Below, one piece after another: positions 17,636-25,202 of a stretch of DNA of 35,388 nucleotides. The notes below the pieces were generated by a model. That model saw nothing but the letters and a program-made list of their open reading frames with translations. It searched no databases and was not told the DNA's origin. Numbering within the stretch: the first letter of the stretch is position 1; each line of letters begins with the position of its first letter. The stretch is taken from the NCBI GenBank assembly GCA_937927775.1, contig CALBEF010000019.1, forward strand, positions 1-35,388, read 5' to 3'. This DNA is from an uncultured Anaerolineae bacterium (GTDB taxonomy: Bacteria > Chloroflexota > Anaerolineae > J036 > Brachytrichaceae). The position numbers were made by a program, and so were the translations under genes.

Positions 17636-17670
17636 AGATTCCCGGAGCCTTAAAGACTCCGGGAATCTTT
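17636..17670 (+). terminator. intrinsic terminator / hairpin element copy 2
   Basis: AGATTCCCGGAG pairs with CTCCGGGAATCT across a nine-base loop, then TTT follows. The arms are identical to the copy at 17,495. It lies between the convergent uvrA and EF-G-like genes, so it can terminate uvrA; its T-tract runs into the stop codon of the opposite gene. Confidence 0.75.
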
Positions 17671-17671
17671 A

Positions 17672-19720
17672 TTATTCTTCTTCCGCCTTGCCGGCCATCT
17701 CGGCCTTGTGGGCGGCGATGATGGCTTGCGCCAGGTTGGGCGGCACCTGGGCATAGCGTTGGAACTCCATCTCGTAGAAGCCACGGCCCTGGGTCAGGCT
17801 GCGCAGATCGGTGGAGTAACGCTGCATCTCGGCCAGCGGCGCGTCGGCGGTGATGACCATCTTGTTGCCGCGCGGATCCATGCCGATGACCTGGGCGCGC
17901 TTGGTGTTCAGGTTGCCCATTACATCGCCGGCGTTGGCTTCGGGCACGACGATGGTGAAACGGTAAATCGGCTCCAGCAGAATCGGGCCGGCCTGGCTGA
18001 ACGCCTCGCGGAACACGTAGCGCGCGGCGATTTCAAAAGCGATCGGCTTTGAGTCAACCGGGTGTTCCTTGCCGTCGAGCACCTGGCATTTAACGTCGTG
18101 CACAGGGTAGCCGGCAATGACGCCGGTCTCCATGACCTGCCTGATGCCCTTCTCGATCGAGCTTTGGAACGAGCCGCTGATGGCGCCGCCGAACACTTTC
18201 CACTCGAAGACGTAGCCTTCGCCGGGCTGGGACGGCTCGACGGCCATCTCGATTTCGGCGAACTGGCCGGCGCCGCCGGTTTGCTTCTTGTGGCGATAGC
18301 GCGCCTGGCCGCGTTTGGTGATGGTCTCCTGGTAGGCGACGCGCGGCACGCTGATGTCCACATCCACGGCGAATTTGCTGTGCAATTTGGCGATGGCGAC
18401 TTCAATGTGGTTCTGGCCCATGCCGGACAGAATGAACTCTTTGGTGACGTTGTCGGTGCGGGTGGTCAGGCTGGGGTCTTCTTCGCACACGCGCGCCAGC
18501 GAGGGACTGAGTTTGGCGGTGTCGTTTTTGCTCTTTGGATTAAGCGCGACGTTGAACAGCGGGTTGGGGAACTGGATGCCAGGCAGCGCGATGGCGTGCG
18601 CCTTGTCGGCCAGGGTATCGCCGGTCTGCGTGTTGGCCAGCTTGGCGGCCATGCCGATGTCGCCGACGTGCAGTTCGGTGACGGGAAGCTGCTCCTTGCC
18701 GCGCAGGACATACAGCGTGGAGATGCGCTCTTCGGCGTTGGCGCGCACGCAGGTCAGCCGGGTGTCGCCGCCGCGCACGGGGCCTTCGATGACGCGGAAC
18801 AATGACAGTTTGCCGACGAATGGATCGGCCAGCGTCTTGAAGACAAACAACACCGTGCCGTGCTGGCCGTCGTCGGGATCGCCGCCGCGATCAAGGGGGG
18901 CCGGCGCATAATTGATCAGCGAGAAGAGCGCCGCGTGGACGCCGATGCCTGCGGCAGCGGCAACGCACATGACCGGCACAAAGGTCTTCTTGCGGATTGC
19001 CGCGCGCAGGCCGCGTTTCAGATCTTCGTCGTCGAGCGTGCCCTGATCGAAGAATTTCTCCATGAGGTCATCCTCACCCTCGGCTGCCGCTTCAATCAGT
19101 TTTTCACGGGCTGCTTCGACTTCGTCCTTCATCTCGGCGGGAATGTCAGCCACCTCGCCTTTGGGGCCTTTGATGTATTTGCGCGACAGCAGATCGATAA
19201 CGCCAGAGAATTGAGCGTGCGCGCCGACCGGCATGATCAGGGGAACGACCGTCTGATGGAATGCTTCCTGCAGGCCGTTGAGAATGGCGTTGTAGTTTGC
19301 GTTCTCTCGATCCATGCCCGAAATCATGACAGCGCGGGGGATGTCGGCTTCTTCGACGGCCTGCATTGCCAGTTCTGTGCCTACGGCGATGCCGGCGACC
19401 GCGTCAACGAAGATGAGGCCGAGGTCGGCTACACGGACGGCGCTTTTCACTTCGCCGATGAAGTCGGGATAGCCGGGCGTGTCGATCAGGTTGATCTTGT
19501 GGTCCTTCCACTCGATGGGCACGAGGGCCAGGCTGAGCGACTGTTGCCGGCGCTTCTCTTCATCGTCGTAGTCCGATGTGGTGGTGCCGTCTTCCACTCT
19601 GCCCATGCGGGTGGTTGCGCCGCTGGCATACAACAGCGCTTCGGAAAACGTGGTCTTGCCGCTGCCGTTGTGTCCGAGCAGGGCAACATTGCGTAGCTTG
19701 TCAGTGGGGTACTCTTTCAT
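17672..19720 (-). CDS. elongation factor G-like GTPase (EF-G2/FusA2 type)
   Basis: Translational GTPase of 682 residues with the five-domain EF-G layout. GTP-binding motifs differ from canonical EF-G: G1 is GHNGSGKTT (16-24), G3 is DTPGYPDF with Tyr84 where EF-G and EF-Tu have the catalytic His, and G4 is SGMD (134-137) rather than NKMD. Later segments such as QTGGAGQFAEIEM and VPEANAGDVMGNLNTKRAQVIGMDP are well conserved. The G1 and G3 changes are known for the EF-G-like paralogue group, whose role is unclear. ATG 19,720 follows an AGAGG at eight bases. The in-frame GTG at 19,726 would be too close to that site. No rpsL/rpsG/tuf genes surround it, so it is not the str-operon fusA. Confidence 0.9.
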   Translation of the reverse strand: MKEYPTDKLRNVALLGHNGSGKTTFSEALLYASGATTRMGRVEDGTTTSDYDDEEKRRQQSLSLALVPIEWKDHKINLIDTPGYPDFIGEVKSAVRVADLGLIFVDAVAGIAVGTELAMQAVEEADIPRAVMISGMDRENANYNAILNGLQEAFHQTVVPLIMPVGAHAQFSGVIDLLSRKYIKGPKGEVADIPAEMKDEVEAAREKLIEAAAEGEDDLMEKFFDQGTLDDEDLKRGLRAAIRKKTFVPVMCVAAAAGIGVHAALFSLINYAPAPLDRGGDPDDGQHGTVLFVFKTLADPFVGKLSLFRVIEGPVRGGDTRLTCVRANAEERISTLYVLRGKEQLPVTELHVGDIGMAAKLANTQTGDTLADKAHAIALPGIQFPNPLFNVALNPKSKNDTAKLSPSLARVCEEDPSLTTRTDNVTKEFILSGMGQNHIEVAIAKLHSKFAVDVDISVPRVAYQETITKRGQARYRHKKQTGGAGQFAEIEMAVEPSQPGEGYVFEWKVFGGAISGSFQSSIEKGIRQVMETGVIAGYPVHDVKCQVLDGKEHPVDSKPIAFEIAARYVFREAFSQAGPILLEPIYRFTIVVPEANAGDVMGNLNTKRAQVIGMDPRGNKMVITADAPLAEMQRYSTDLRSLTQGRGFYEMEFQRYAQVPPNLAQAIIAAHKAEMAGKAEEE

Positions 19721-20307
19721 GCTCACTACCTCTGGAAGTGTGATGAGACGGCGATGGTCAGCGCGGATTGTGTGCGCCGGGTAAGGCTCATCGCCGGAAA
19801 TTTTGCGGACGGGGCGTCAACGGACGGCCGGGGGCGCGCCGCATGATGGCCGAATGCCGAGGCGGGACAAATGAAATGCTCCGGCTCGCTGCGCGGCTCA
19901 CTTGCGCGCGCAGCGCCGGGTACAAAAGGGGGCAACAAACCTCTGGCGAAACAATAGTCGCGTGCGCGACCAGTCACAGTCACTCCGCCGGCAAAGCGAT
20001 GCCGGTGCACCTCGTCGTTGTTGCGGTTGGCCTGGCGTCTGGGCATGTGTGCCTTCTTGCTTGTCGGGTTGTCTGCGCGCCGGGCGCGCGCGGTGTGAAC
20101 CCCTGAGGGGTCAATTGTAGGCGGATTGCGCCTTCTGACAAGTGATGTTGCGCGCGTTTTTCGGCCGGGCCGGCAGTGGCAGGCGATGTGAAGCCGGGCT
20201 GCGCTGGCAACCGATGCTACACTTGGCGCCGCTGCCAGCCTGATGCCGCATATCAGTGCATGGCTGTGGCAAAAACAGAAAGCGATTGAGGAGAACACTC
20301 CGGTATC
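19721..20307. other. 587-base divergent spacer, no supported gene
   Basis: This lies between the divergent EF-G-like and inositol-monophosphatase genes. It should hold both promoters. I see a small palindrome ACCCC/GGGGT at 20,099-20,111 next to a minus-strand TACAAT (20,118-20,113). A minus-strand ORF through the region encodes an Arg/His/Ala-rich sequence with no recognisable domain, which I do not accept as a gene. GAGGAG at 20,288 is the probable ribosome-binding site of the gene at 20,308. Confidence 0.5.
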
Positions 20308-21279
20308 ATGGATCTGGAACATTTCTGGGAGCGCATCTTGAGTGAACAGGCCGAGCTGGTGCGCGAAGCATGGCAGGGCCTGGATAGAGAGGAGCGGCGG
20401 GCAGTGCGCGATTTTCTGGTTGAGGCTTCAGGCGATGAAGGCCGGCTCGACGCGCAGCGCCGGGCGGCCGGTTTTGCGCTCGATGTGGTTGAGACCCCGC
20501 CCGAAGGCGCACTCGAGCTTGCCAGATCGCTGGCCAGCCGGGCAGGCAAGCACCTTATGGCTTGTAGTGGTCGGTTCAGCGTCTCGACCAAAACCGATGG
20601 GACGCTGGTCACGACACTTGACGTAGAGACCAGTCTGGAATTATGTAAAAGTCTGCTGGGCCAGTTTCCCGATCACGGCGTGCTATCTGAAGAGCACAAC
20701 ACCGTTTACCGGGGTGATGAGTGGTGCTGGGTCATCGACCCGATCGACGGGACAACCAACTTTGCGGCGGGTTTCCCGATCTGGGGCATTCTGATCGGCC
20801 TGCTGCATTTCGGGAGGCCGGCGATGGGGGTGGCAGAGTTTCCGCACTTGGGCTACCAGTTCCACGCGGTTAGAGGGCGTGGCGCATATTTGAATGGTGT
20901 CGGCATCCATGCCGCACATGCTGTGGACTTCACGTCCACCGACCTGTTCGCAATCTGCTCTCGGACTGCAAAACAGGGTGTTTTGCCAATTCCATGCAAG
21001 ATCCGAGCGCCGGGATCGATGGGCTTCGAGATGGTATCTGTGGCCTGTGGATATTGTGTGGGCAATCTGGGCAAAGCAGTGCATGTGTGGGATGTGGCAG
21101 CCATCTGGCCGATATTGGATGAGGCCGGCGGGATGGCGATTATCAGTCTCGCCGATGGCCTGTTTCCGCTGAAGGCCGGCGTGGACTATGGCAACGTTGA
21201 GTTTGCGCTGATGAGCGCCTGCACACCGGAGCTGATGCGCCAGGCACAGAGCCGGCTACGTGACTTCTTTGGCGGGTGA
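20308..21279 (+). CDS. inositol-monophosphatase family phosphatase with N-terminal helical extension
   Basis: Mg-dependent sugar- or nucleotide-phosphate phosphatase of 323 residues. Family motifs: KTDGTLVTTLDVETS, LSEEHNT, the metal site WVIDPIDGTTNFAAG, and VHVWDVAAIWPILDEAGG. The substrate may be inositol phosphate, histidinol phosphate, fructose bisphosphate or another sugar phosphate. Residues 1-75 precede the usual start and form a charged helical segment (EAWQGLDREERRAVRDFLVE and following) that is not part of the catalytic fold. The start ATG 20,308 has GAGGAGA 13 bases upstream, which is somewhat far. The gene converges on rsmA. Confidence 0.9.
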   Translation: MDLEHFWERILSEQAELVREAWQGLDREERRAVRDFLVEASGDEGRLDAQRRAAGFALDVVETPPEGALELARSLASRAGKHLMACSGRFSVSTKTDGTLVTTLDVETSLELCKSLLGQFPDHGVLSEEHNTVYRGDEWCWVIDPIDGTTNFAAGFPIWGILIGLLHFGRPAMGVAEFPHLGYQFHAVRGRGAYLNGVGIHAAHAVDFTSTDLFAICSRTAKQGVLPIPCKIRAPGSMGFEMVSVACGYCVGNLGKAVHVWDVAAIWPILDEAGGMAIISLADGLFPLKAGVDYGNVEFALMSACTPELMRQAQSRLRDFFGG

Positions 21280-21333
21280 GGACGCAACATCCGTTTGCGT
21301 TCAGGCGCGGCGATTGCCGTCAACGCGCTTTGC

Positions 21334-22176
21334 TTAGCCCTGCGCGTCGTAATGGCTGGCGAGCGTGATCCACTCGTCAATCCCCAGGGTTTCCGCCCTG
21401 CGGGCAGGATCGATCCTGCTTGCTAACAGGATTCCCTCAGCTTGTTCACGGGTTATCCCCAATCCGCTGGCCAGCGTATTGCGGAGCTGTTTGCGCCGCT
21501 GGCCGAAGCCGGCCCGCGCCAAAGCAAAGACGCTGCTGGCGCGCGCATACAGCGGGCGCGGATATGGCGTGATGGCTACAACGGCCGAATCCACATCCGG
21601 CTGCGGATAGAAGGCAGAGGGGCTGATGCGCATCATCAGCCGGGGCTGCCCATAGAACTGGACGCTCACCGCTAACAGGCTCATCTCGTCTGGCTCGGCG
21701 ATCATGCGCTGGGCAACCTCCATCTGCACCGTCAGGACGATCAGCGCCGGGTTCAACTGAGACTCCAGCAGCCGGCGAATGAACGCTGAGGTGATGTAGT
21801 ACGGCAGATTGCCAACGACGCGCACGGGCGCTTCTATCGGGCAAACATCTGCGCCGATGGTTTGGCGAATGGTGTTGTAGTCCACCGCCAGCGCGTCGGC
21901 ATGGATGACGGTCAGGTTGGCCGGATGGCGCAATTCGGCTTGCAGCGCCGGTATGAGATGTTGGTCCAACTCGATGGCGATGACATGGCCGGCCTGTTGC
22001 GCCAGAAACTGCGTGAGCGCGCCGATGCCTGGCCCGATCTCAATCACCAGATCGCCCGGATCGATGCGCGCAGCGGCAACGATAGCGCGCGCGATGCCGG
22101 GGTCGGTCAGAAAGTTCTGGCCCAGCGATTTGCGCGGGGTAATGCCGAGGCTGCTCAGGCGTTGGCGGGTGGACAT
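21334..22176 (-). CDS. rsmA: 16S rRNA dimethyladenosine transferase
   Basis: SAM-dependent enzyme that dimethylates the two adjacent adenosines of the 3' terminal helix of 16S rRNA (KsgA family), 280 residues. The family N-terminus RKSLGQNFLTDPGIARAIV, the SAM motif VIEIGPGIGALTQFL, and the catalytic NLPYYIT are present. The C-terminal helical domain includes FGQRRKQLRNTL. ATG 22,176 fits the usual N-terminus; an in-frame GTG at 22,194 would add six residues. It follows the yabE-like gene by about 95 bases, the same order known from Bacillus (yabE, rnmV, ksgA), though without rnmV. The spacer contains a parS site. Confidence 0.97.
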   Translation of the reverse strand: MSTRQRLSSLGITPRKSLGQNFLTDPGIARAIVAAARIDPGDLVIEIGPGIGALTQFLAQQAGHVIAIELDQHLIPALQAELRHPANLTVIHADALAVDYNTIRQTIGADVCPIEAPVRVVGNLPYYITSAFIRRLLESQLNPALIVLTVQMEVAQRMIAEPDEMSLLAVSVQFYGQPRLMMRISPSAFYPQPDVDSAVVAITPYPRPLYARASSVFALARAGFGQRRKQLRNTLASGLGITREQAEGILLASRIDPARRAETLGIDEWITLASHYDAQG

Positions 22177-22218
22177 CGGGTGAAGGGCGGTCACGGGCCG
22201 GGCACATCCGGCTGCGGT

Positions 22219-22234
22219 TGTTTCACGTGAAACA
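22219..22234. other. parS centromere site (perfect palindrome)
   Basis: TGTTTCACGTGAAACA is a perfect 16-base palindrome and matches the ParB-binding consensus TGTTNCACGTGAAACA defined in Bacillus and conserved in most bacteria. It lies in the yabE-rsmA spacer. ParB loaded here would organise the chromosome origin region for segregation and SMC loading. Confidence 0.93.
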
Positions 22235-22272
22235 GCCTGCCATCGCTGTCGGTGATACGGGGCCCGATCGTT

Positions 22273-23742
22273 TCAGTCCAGAATGTACTTCACGTTGTCG
22301 GGCACAGGGGTGAGCAGGTAGACGTTGGTCCAGCGATACCACAACACGAGATTGTTGTCGTCGTAGCCCAGGTCGATGCGCTTGCCGAGGATGGCGCTGC
22401 CGGTGTCACAGGCATATCCCGGCCCATAGCCATCAACATAGACATTGGTGCCCAGGGGAATCACACGTGGATCGACAGCGACAATGCCATGTCGCATCGC
22501 CATGCCGCACCGCGCCCGGCCATACCAGGGCCGGCTGGTTGCTACGCCGGCGGTGCTGGCCGAATACGATGTGGCCAGCATACGCAGCACGCGCCAGTAT
22601 TGAACCGGCCCGTTGGGTGTGTCGAGCGTGCGAACAACGATCTTAGTGCCGTAGTTGTAGATCTTCGGTTGCGGCTGGCGCACTACGAGGTCAGCGATGG
22701 TTTCACGCTTCACTTCGACGCCGTCTTCGTAAGTAATGAGGGTGCGCCTCTCCCGGACGCCGGGAGCGCCCTCCTGGGCCAGCCCCTGAGTGTCCAACTC
22801 CATGTCCGGATTGCCGGCCCATCGTGTGTCAAACGGAATCACGTCCTGGTTGATCACAATGTCCTGGCTGACACGAGTGACCCGGATTTCCATGTTTGGC
22901 TCGACCGGCGTGTTGAGCGACGGCGTCACGCGATCGGCGCCGTAGAGCACGATGTTGAGGTCGGCCAACACATCGGCAGCGATGGCGCGGTGTGTGCGGG
23001 TGCGGAATTCGCGCCCGTCCACGCGGATGGTGACGGGCCTCGATCGCTCGATGAAAACATAGGTTCCCGGCTTGACCTCTTGCGAGAGCGCGGGGCGCAC
23101 ATTGTCCGCGAGGTAGATGGTGTAGCCGGCCTGCATGAGGGCTTCGCCGATCGTCGGCGCTGTGGTGTTGATGGTGGCGGGTGGGCCGCCTTCGTCGTGA
23201 ACGATCAATTCTGCGGCGTGCCGGAACTCGATGTCTGCCACAATGTCCGTAGCTGCATCAGGGGCGACCGGCGGAATATCGTTGGTGAACTCGCCATTGA
23301 CCCTGACCAGATCGTTCTCGCCGACACTGTATCCCAGACTGTCAAGCACTTGCTGGGCCGATCGGCTCTGAGTAAGCAGAATCCGAGGCTCCATGTTGTC
23401 GATTCGAACCTGAACCCGCCGGGCGCGCTGAATGAAGATAGATAGGTTGTGGCTTATCGGGCTGTCGAATGGCGGATTGACCACGTCTTCAGGGAGCAGG
23501 TTCAGGCCGGCTTCGCGCAGCACGCCGCCCACCGTTTCCTGGTGTGTGCGCAGCACATGCAGGGCGCTGCCATCGACGATTGTGACCCGTGTAAACGTGC
23601 TGATATAGCCGGCGGTAAGCAGGCTCAACGCCCCCAGGATGACAGCAAAGGCCGGCCAGGTCCGATTTCGGCGGCGACCCAATCCGGGCCTGGAACTTGC
23701 AGGCCGAGACGGTGGAGCCCAGGGATCTTTACCTATGCGCAT
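22273..23742 (-). CDS. YabE-like cell-wall protein (DUF348, G5, 3D domains)
   Basis: Secreted or membrane-anchored putative peptidoglycan-active protein, 489 residues. An N-terminal basic stretch and hydrophobic helix (about 30-50, FAVILGALSLLTAGYI) act as signal anchor. Four DUF348-like repeats follow (about 55-300), each with a hydrophobic TVGGVLREAGL-type helix. Then comes a G5-like domain (about 305-385, with RRTLITYEDGVEVKRETI). A C-terminal 3D domain (about 400-475) carries the aspartates in VAVDPRVIPLGT, YACDTG and KRIDLG. This is the architecture of Bacillus YabE and of Rpf/stationary-phase survival lytic enzymes, in which 3D resembles the MltA catalytic barrel. It starts at ATG 23,742, 108 bases downstream of the SRP RNA gene. 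Confidence 0.93.
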   Translation of the reverse strand: MRIGKDPWAPPSRPASSRPGLGRRRNRTWPAFAVILGALSLLTAGYISTFTRVTIVDGSALHVLRTHQETVGGVLREAGLNLLPEDVVNPPFDSPISHNLSIFIQRARRVQVRIDNMEPRILLTQSRSAQQVLDSLGYSVGENDLVRVNGEFTNDIPPVAPDAATDIVADIEFRHAAELIVHDEGGPPATINTTAPTIGEALMQAGYTIYLADNVRPALSQEVKPGTYVFIERSRPVTIRVDGREFRTRTHRAIAADVLADLNIVLYGADRVTPSLNTPVEPNMEIRVTRVSQDIVINQDVIPFDTRWAGNPDMELDTQGLAQEGAPGVRERRTLITYEDGVEVKRETIADLVVRQPQPKIYNYGTKIVVRTLDTPNGPVQYWRVLRMLATSYSASTAGVATSRPWYGRARCGMAMRHGIVAVDPRVIPLGTNVYVDGYGPGYACDTGSAILGKRIDLGYDDNNLVLWYRWTNVYLLTPVPDNVKYILD

Positions 23743-23756
23743 AGCTTTTCATCAAC

Positions 23757-23798
23757 GAGCGCATCGTTGCGCTCGGAGTCCATGTCAGGGGTGGACTC
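23757..23798 (-). promoter_or_regulatory. two tandem hairpins in the yabE-like leader
   Basis: GAGCGCA (23,757-23,763) pairs with TGCGCTC (23,768-23,774), and GAGTCCA (23,776-23,782) pairs with TGGACTC (23,792-23,798). They lie back to back between the SRP RNA and the start codon, with the inner one 14 bases from ATG. They could terminate SRP RNA processing, protect mRNA or affect translation. No U-tract follows either. They do not match any riboswitch I know. Confidence 0.4.
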
Positions 23799-23850
23799 TG
23801 AACACGACGCCGGTTGGCGCCTCACATGAAATGCAAACGCCCGGCGCAGT

Positions 23851-23965
<115 letters not shown>

Positions 23966-23983
23966 ATCACACTGGGCAAGTTG

Positions 23984-23991
23984 AGTATAAT
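23984..23991. promoter_or_regulatory. overlapping divergent -10 elements for ffs and tRNA-Arg
   Basis: Plus-strand TATAAT (23,986-23,991) points to the tRNA, and minus-strand TATACT (23,989-23,984) points to the SRP RNA. The two hexamers share four base pairs, in a 54-base gap between the genes. A minus-strand TTGACC lies 13 bases upstream of TATACT, closer than ideal. Confidence 0.5.
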
Positions 23992-24019
23992 TCTAACACG
24001 CTGGTCAAGCGCAGCTGAA

Positions 24020-24093
24020 GCGCCCATAGCTCAATTGGATAGAGCACTTGACTTCGGATCAAGTGGTTGTGGGTTCGAGTCCTGCTGGGCGCG
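24020..24093 (+). tRNA. tRNA-Arg, anticodon TCG
   Basis: The cloverleaf folds fully. The acceptor GCGCCCA pairs with TGGGCGC, and the D arm is GCTC/GAGC. The anticodon stem CTTGA/TCAAG closes loop CTTCGGA (anticodon TCG at 24,054-24,056, reading CGA). The T arm carries TTCGAGT. The discriminator base is G and CCA is not encoded. It is followed after nine bases by an intrinsic terminator. Confidence 0.97.
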
Positions 24094-24102
24094 TAAAACA
24101 CA

Positions 24103-24134
24103 AGAGGGACGACTCGGGTCGTCCCTCTTTGTTT
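24103..24134 (+). terminator. intrinsic terminator after tRNA-Arg
   Basis: AGAGGGACGAC pairs perfectly with GTCGTCCCTCT across a TCGG tetraloop, followed by TTGTTT. This is the strongest terminator in the window. Confidence 0.92.
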
Positions 24135-24142
24135 GCCGGTCA

Positions 24143-24158
24143 TGTTTCACGTGAAACG
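24143..24158. other. second parS site (one mismatch)
   Basis: TGTTTCACGTGAAACG differs from the perfect site at 22,219 only in its last base. It lies 15 bases beyond the stop codon of the epimerase gene and 8 bases past the tRNA terminator, in non-coding sequence. Confidence 0.85.
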
Positions 24159-24173
24159 CGCCGGAGCCTCTGG

Positions 24174-25202
24174 CTACTCAAACAGGCCGGGGTTGTCCGT
24201 GACCCACTTCCACAGCCGCTCGATGCCTTGCTCAGCCGACACCGCCGGCGCCCAGCCCAGCATTGCCCTGGCCTTCGAGTTGTCGCTGATGAACACCGGC
24301 TGATCGCCAGGACGCCAGTCTCCACGGGCGATTGGCACGGGCCGGCCAGCCAGCCGTTCGAGCAGAGGCCCAAACTCCGCCCAAACAGACAGCGTATTTG
24401 CCAGGCCGCCGCCAACGTTGAACACCTGTCCGCTGGCTGTGTCGATGTGTTTCCAGGCCGCATCATAGGCGTCGATCAAGTCCTGCACGTAGAGCAGATC
24501 GCGCACTTGTTTGCCATCGCCGTAGATGGTGATGGGCCGGCCAAATGCCGCTGCAATAACGAAATGCGCCACCCAGCCCTGATCTTCGACGCCGAACTGT
24601 CGTTCGCCGTAGATGCAGCTCTGGCGAAAGACGACCGTCTTCAGGCCGTAAATGCGCGCGTAGTCTCGAACGTACTGGTCGCCGGCGCCTTTGCTGCACC
24701 CATATGGGCTGTGGAAGTCAAGCGGCTGCTGCTCGCTGACTCCCTGCGGCAGGTCGCGGTAGCGGTAGCGCGAGCCATCCAGCACGACTGCCACATCCTC
24801 CATGCCGCCGTACACCTTGTTGGTCGAAGCGTAAAAGACCGCCGGCGGCTTTGCCTGTGCCCGCGCAGCCTCCAGCACATTAAAGGTGCCCAGCGCGTTA
24901 ATCTCAAAATCCTCGCGCGGATTTTTCACCGAAGTGGTCACAGCCACTTGGCTGGCCAGATGGACAATTAGATCAGGCGCGGCGTCGGTTACTGCCGCGC
25001 GCAGCGCCTCGTAGTCGCGGATGTCACCTTTGATGAAGGTCAGGCGCGCATCGCCGAACTGATCGCGCAGCCATTGCAGGTTGTGCTCGGTGCGCGGACG
25101 AGACAGGTTGTCGTAGAGGGTCACGCTGTCACCCGCGCCGAGTTTGCGGGCGCTCAGGTTGCAACCGATGAAGCCGGCGCCGCCGGTGATGAAGTAACGC
25201 AT
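24174..25202 (-). CDS. NAD-dependent sugar-nucleotide epimerase (CDP-paratose 2-epimerase-like)
   Basis: Extended short-chain dehydrogenase of 342 residues. It has the Rossmann NAD motif GGAGFIGCNL at the N-terminus, the downstream HLASQVAVTTSV, and the catalytic YGCSK Tyr-Lys pair preceded by DFHSP. The stretches YASTNKVYGGMEDV and FRQSCIYGERQFGVEDQGWV are characteristic of the CDP-tyvelose/paratose 2-epimerase (RfbE) group, so a 3,6-dideoxyhexose or similar sugar nucleotide is a likely substrate. Substrate remains an inference, since no other dideoxyhexose genes (rfbFGHS) are in view. ATG 25,202 matches the family N-terminus and lies inside the end of the preceding methyltransferase gene. 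Last gene of the six-gene glycan operon. Confidence 0.92.
   Translation of the reverse strand: MRYFITGGAGFIGCNLSARKLGAGDSVTLYDNLSRPRTEHNLQWLRDQFGDARLTFIKGDIRDYEALRAAVTDAAPDLIVHLASQVAVTTSVKNPREDFEINALGTFNVLEAARAQAKPPAVFYASTNKVYGGMEDVAVVLDGSRYRYRDLPQGVSEQQPLDFHSPYGCSKGAGDQYVRDYARIYGLKTVVFRQSCIYGERQFGVEDQGWVAHFVIAAAFGRPITIYGDGKQVRDLLYVQDLIDAYDAAWKHIDTASGQVFNVGGGLANTLSVWAEFGPLLERLAGRPVPIARGDWRPGDQPVFISDNSKARAMLGWAPAVSAEQGIERLWKWVTDNPGLFE

Noticed and set aside
17672-19720. Ribosomal-protection tetracycline resistance protein (TetM-like)
   Set aside because: Length and C-terminal segments match EF-G-like proteins; TetM-specific features are not apparent.
19726-20322. Minus-strand ORF in the spacer before the EF-G-like gene
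   Set aside because: Low-complexity Arg/His/Ala-rich product, no ribosome-binding site, no recognisable domain, and it runs into the EF-G-like leader.
21280-21333. Terminator between the convergent phosphatase and rsmA genes
   Set aside because: A six-base stem ACGCAA/TTGCGT is present but no T-run follows on either strand.
23743-23850. ydaO-type c-di-AMP riboswitch before the yabE-like gene
   Set aside because: The leader is only 108 bases and lacks the conserved ydaO core; only two simple hairpins are visible.
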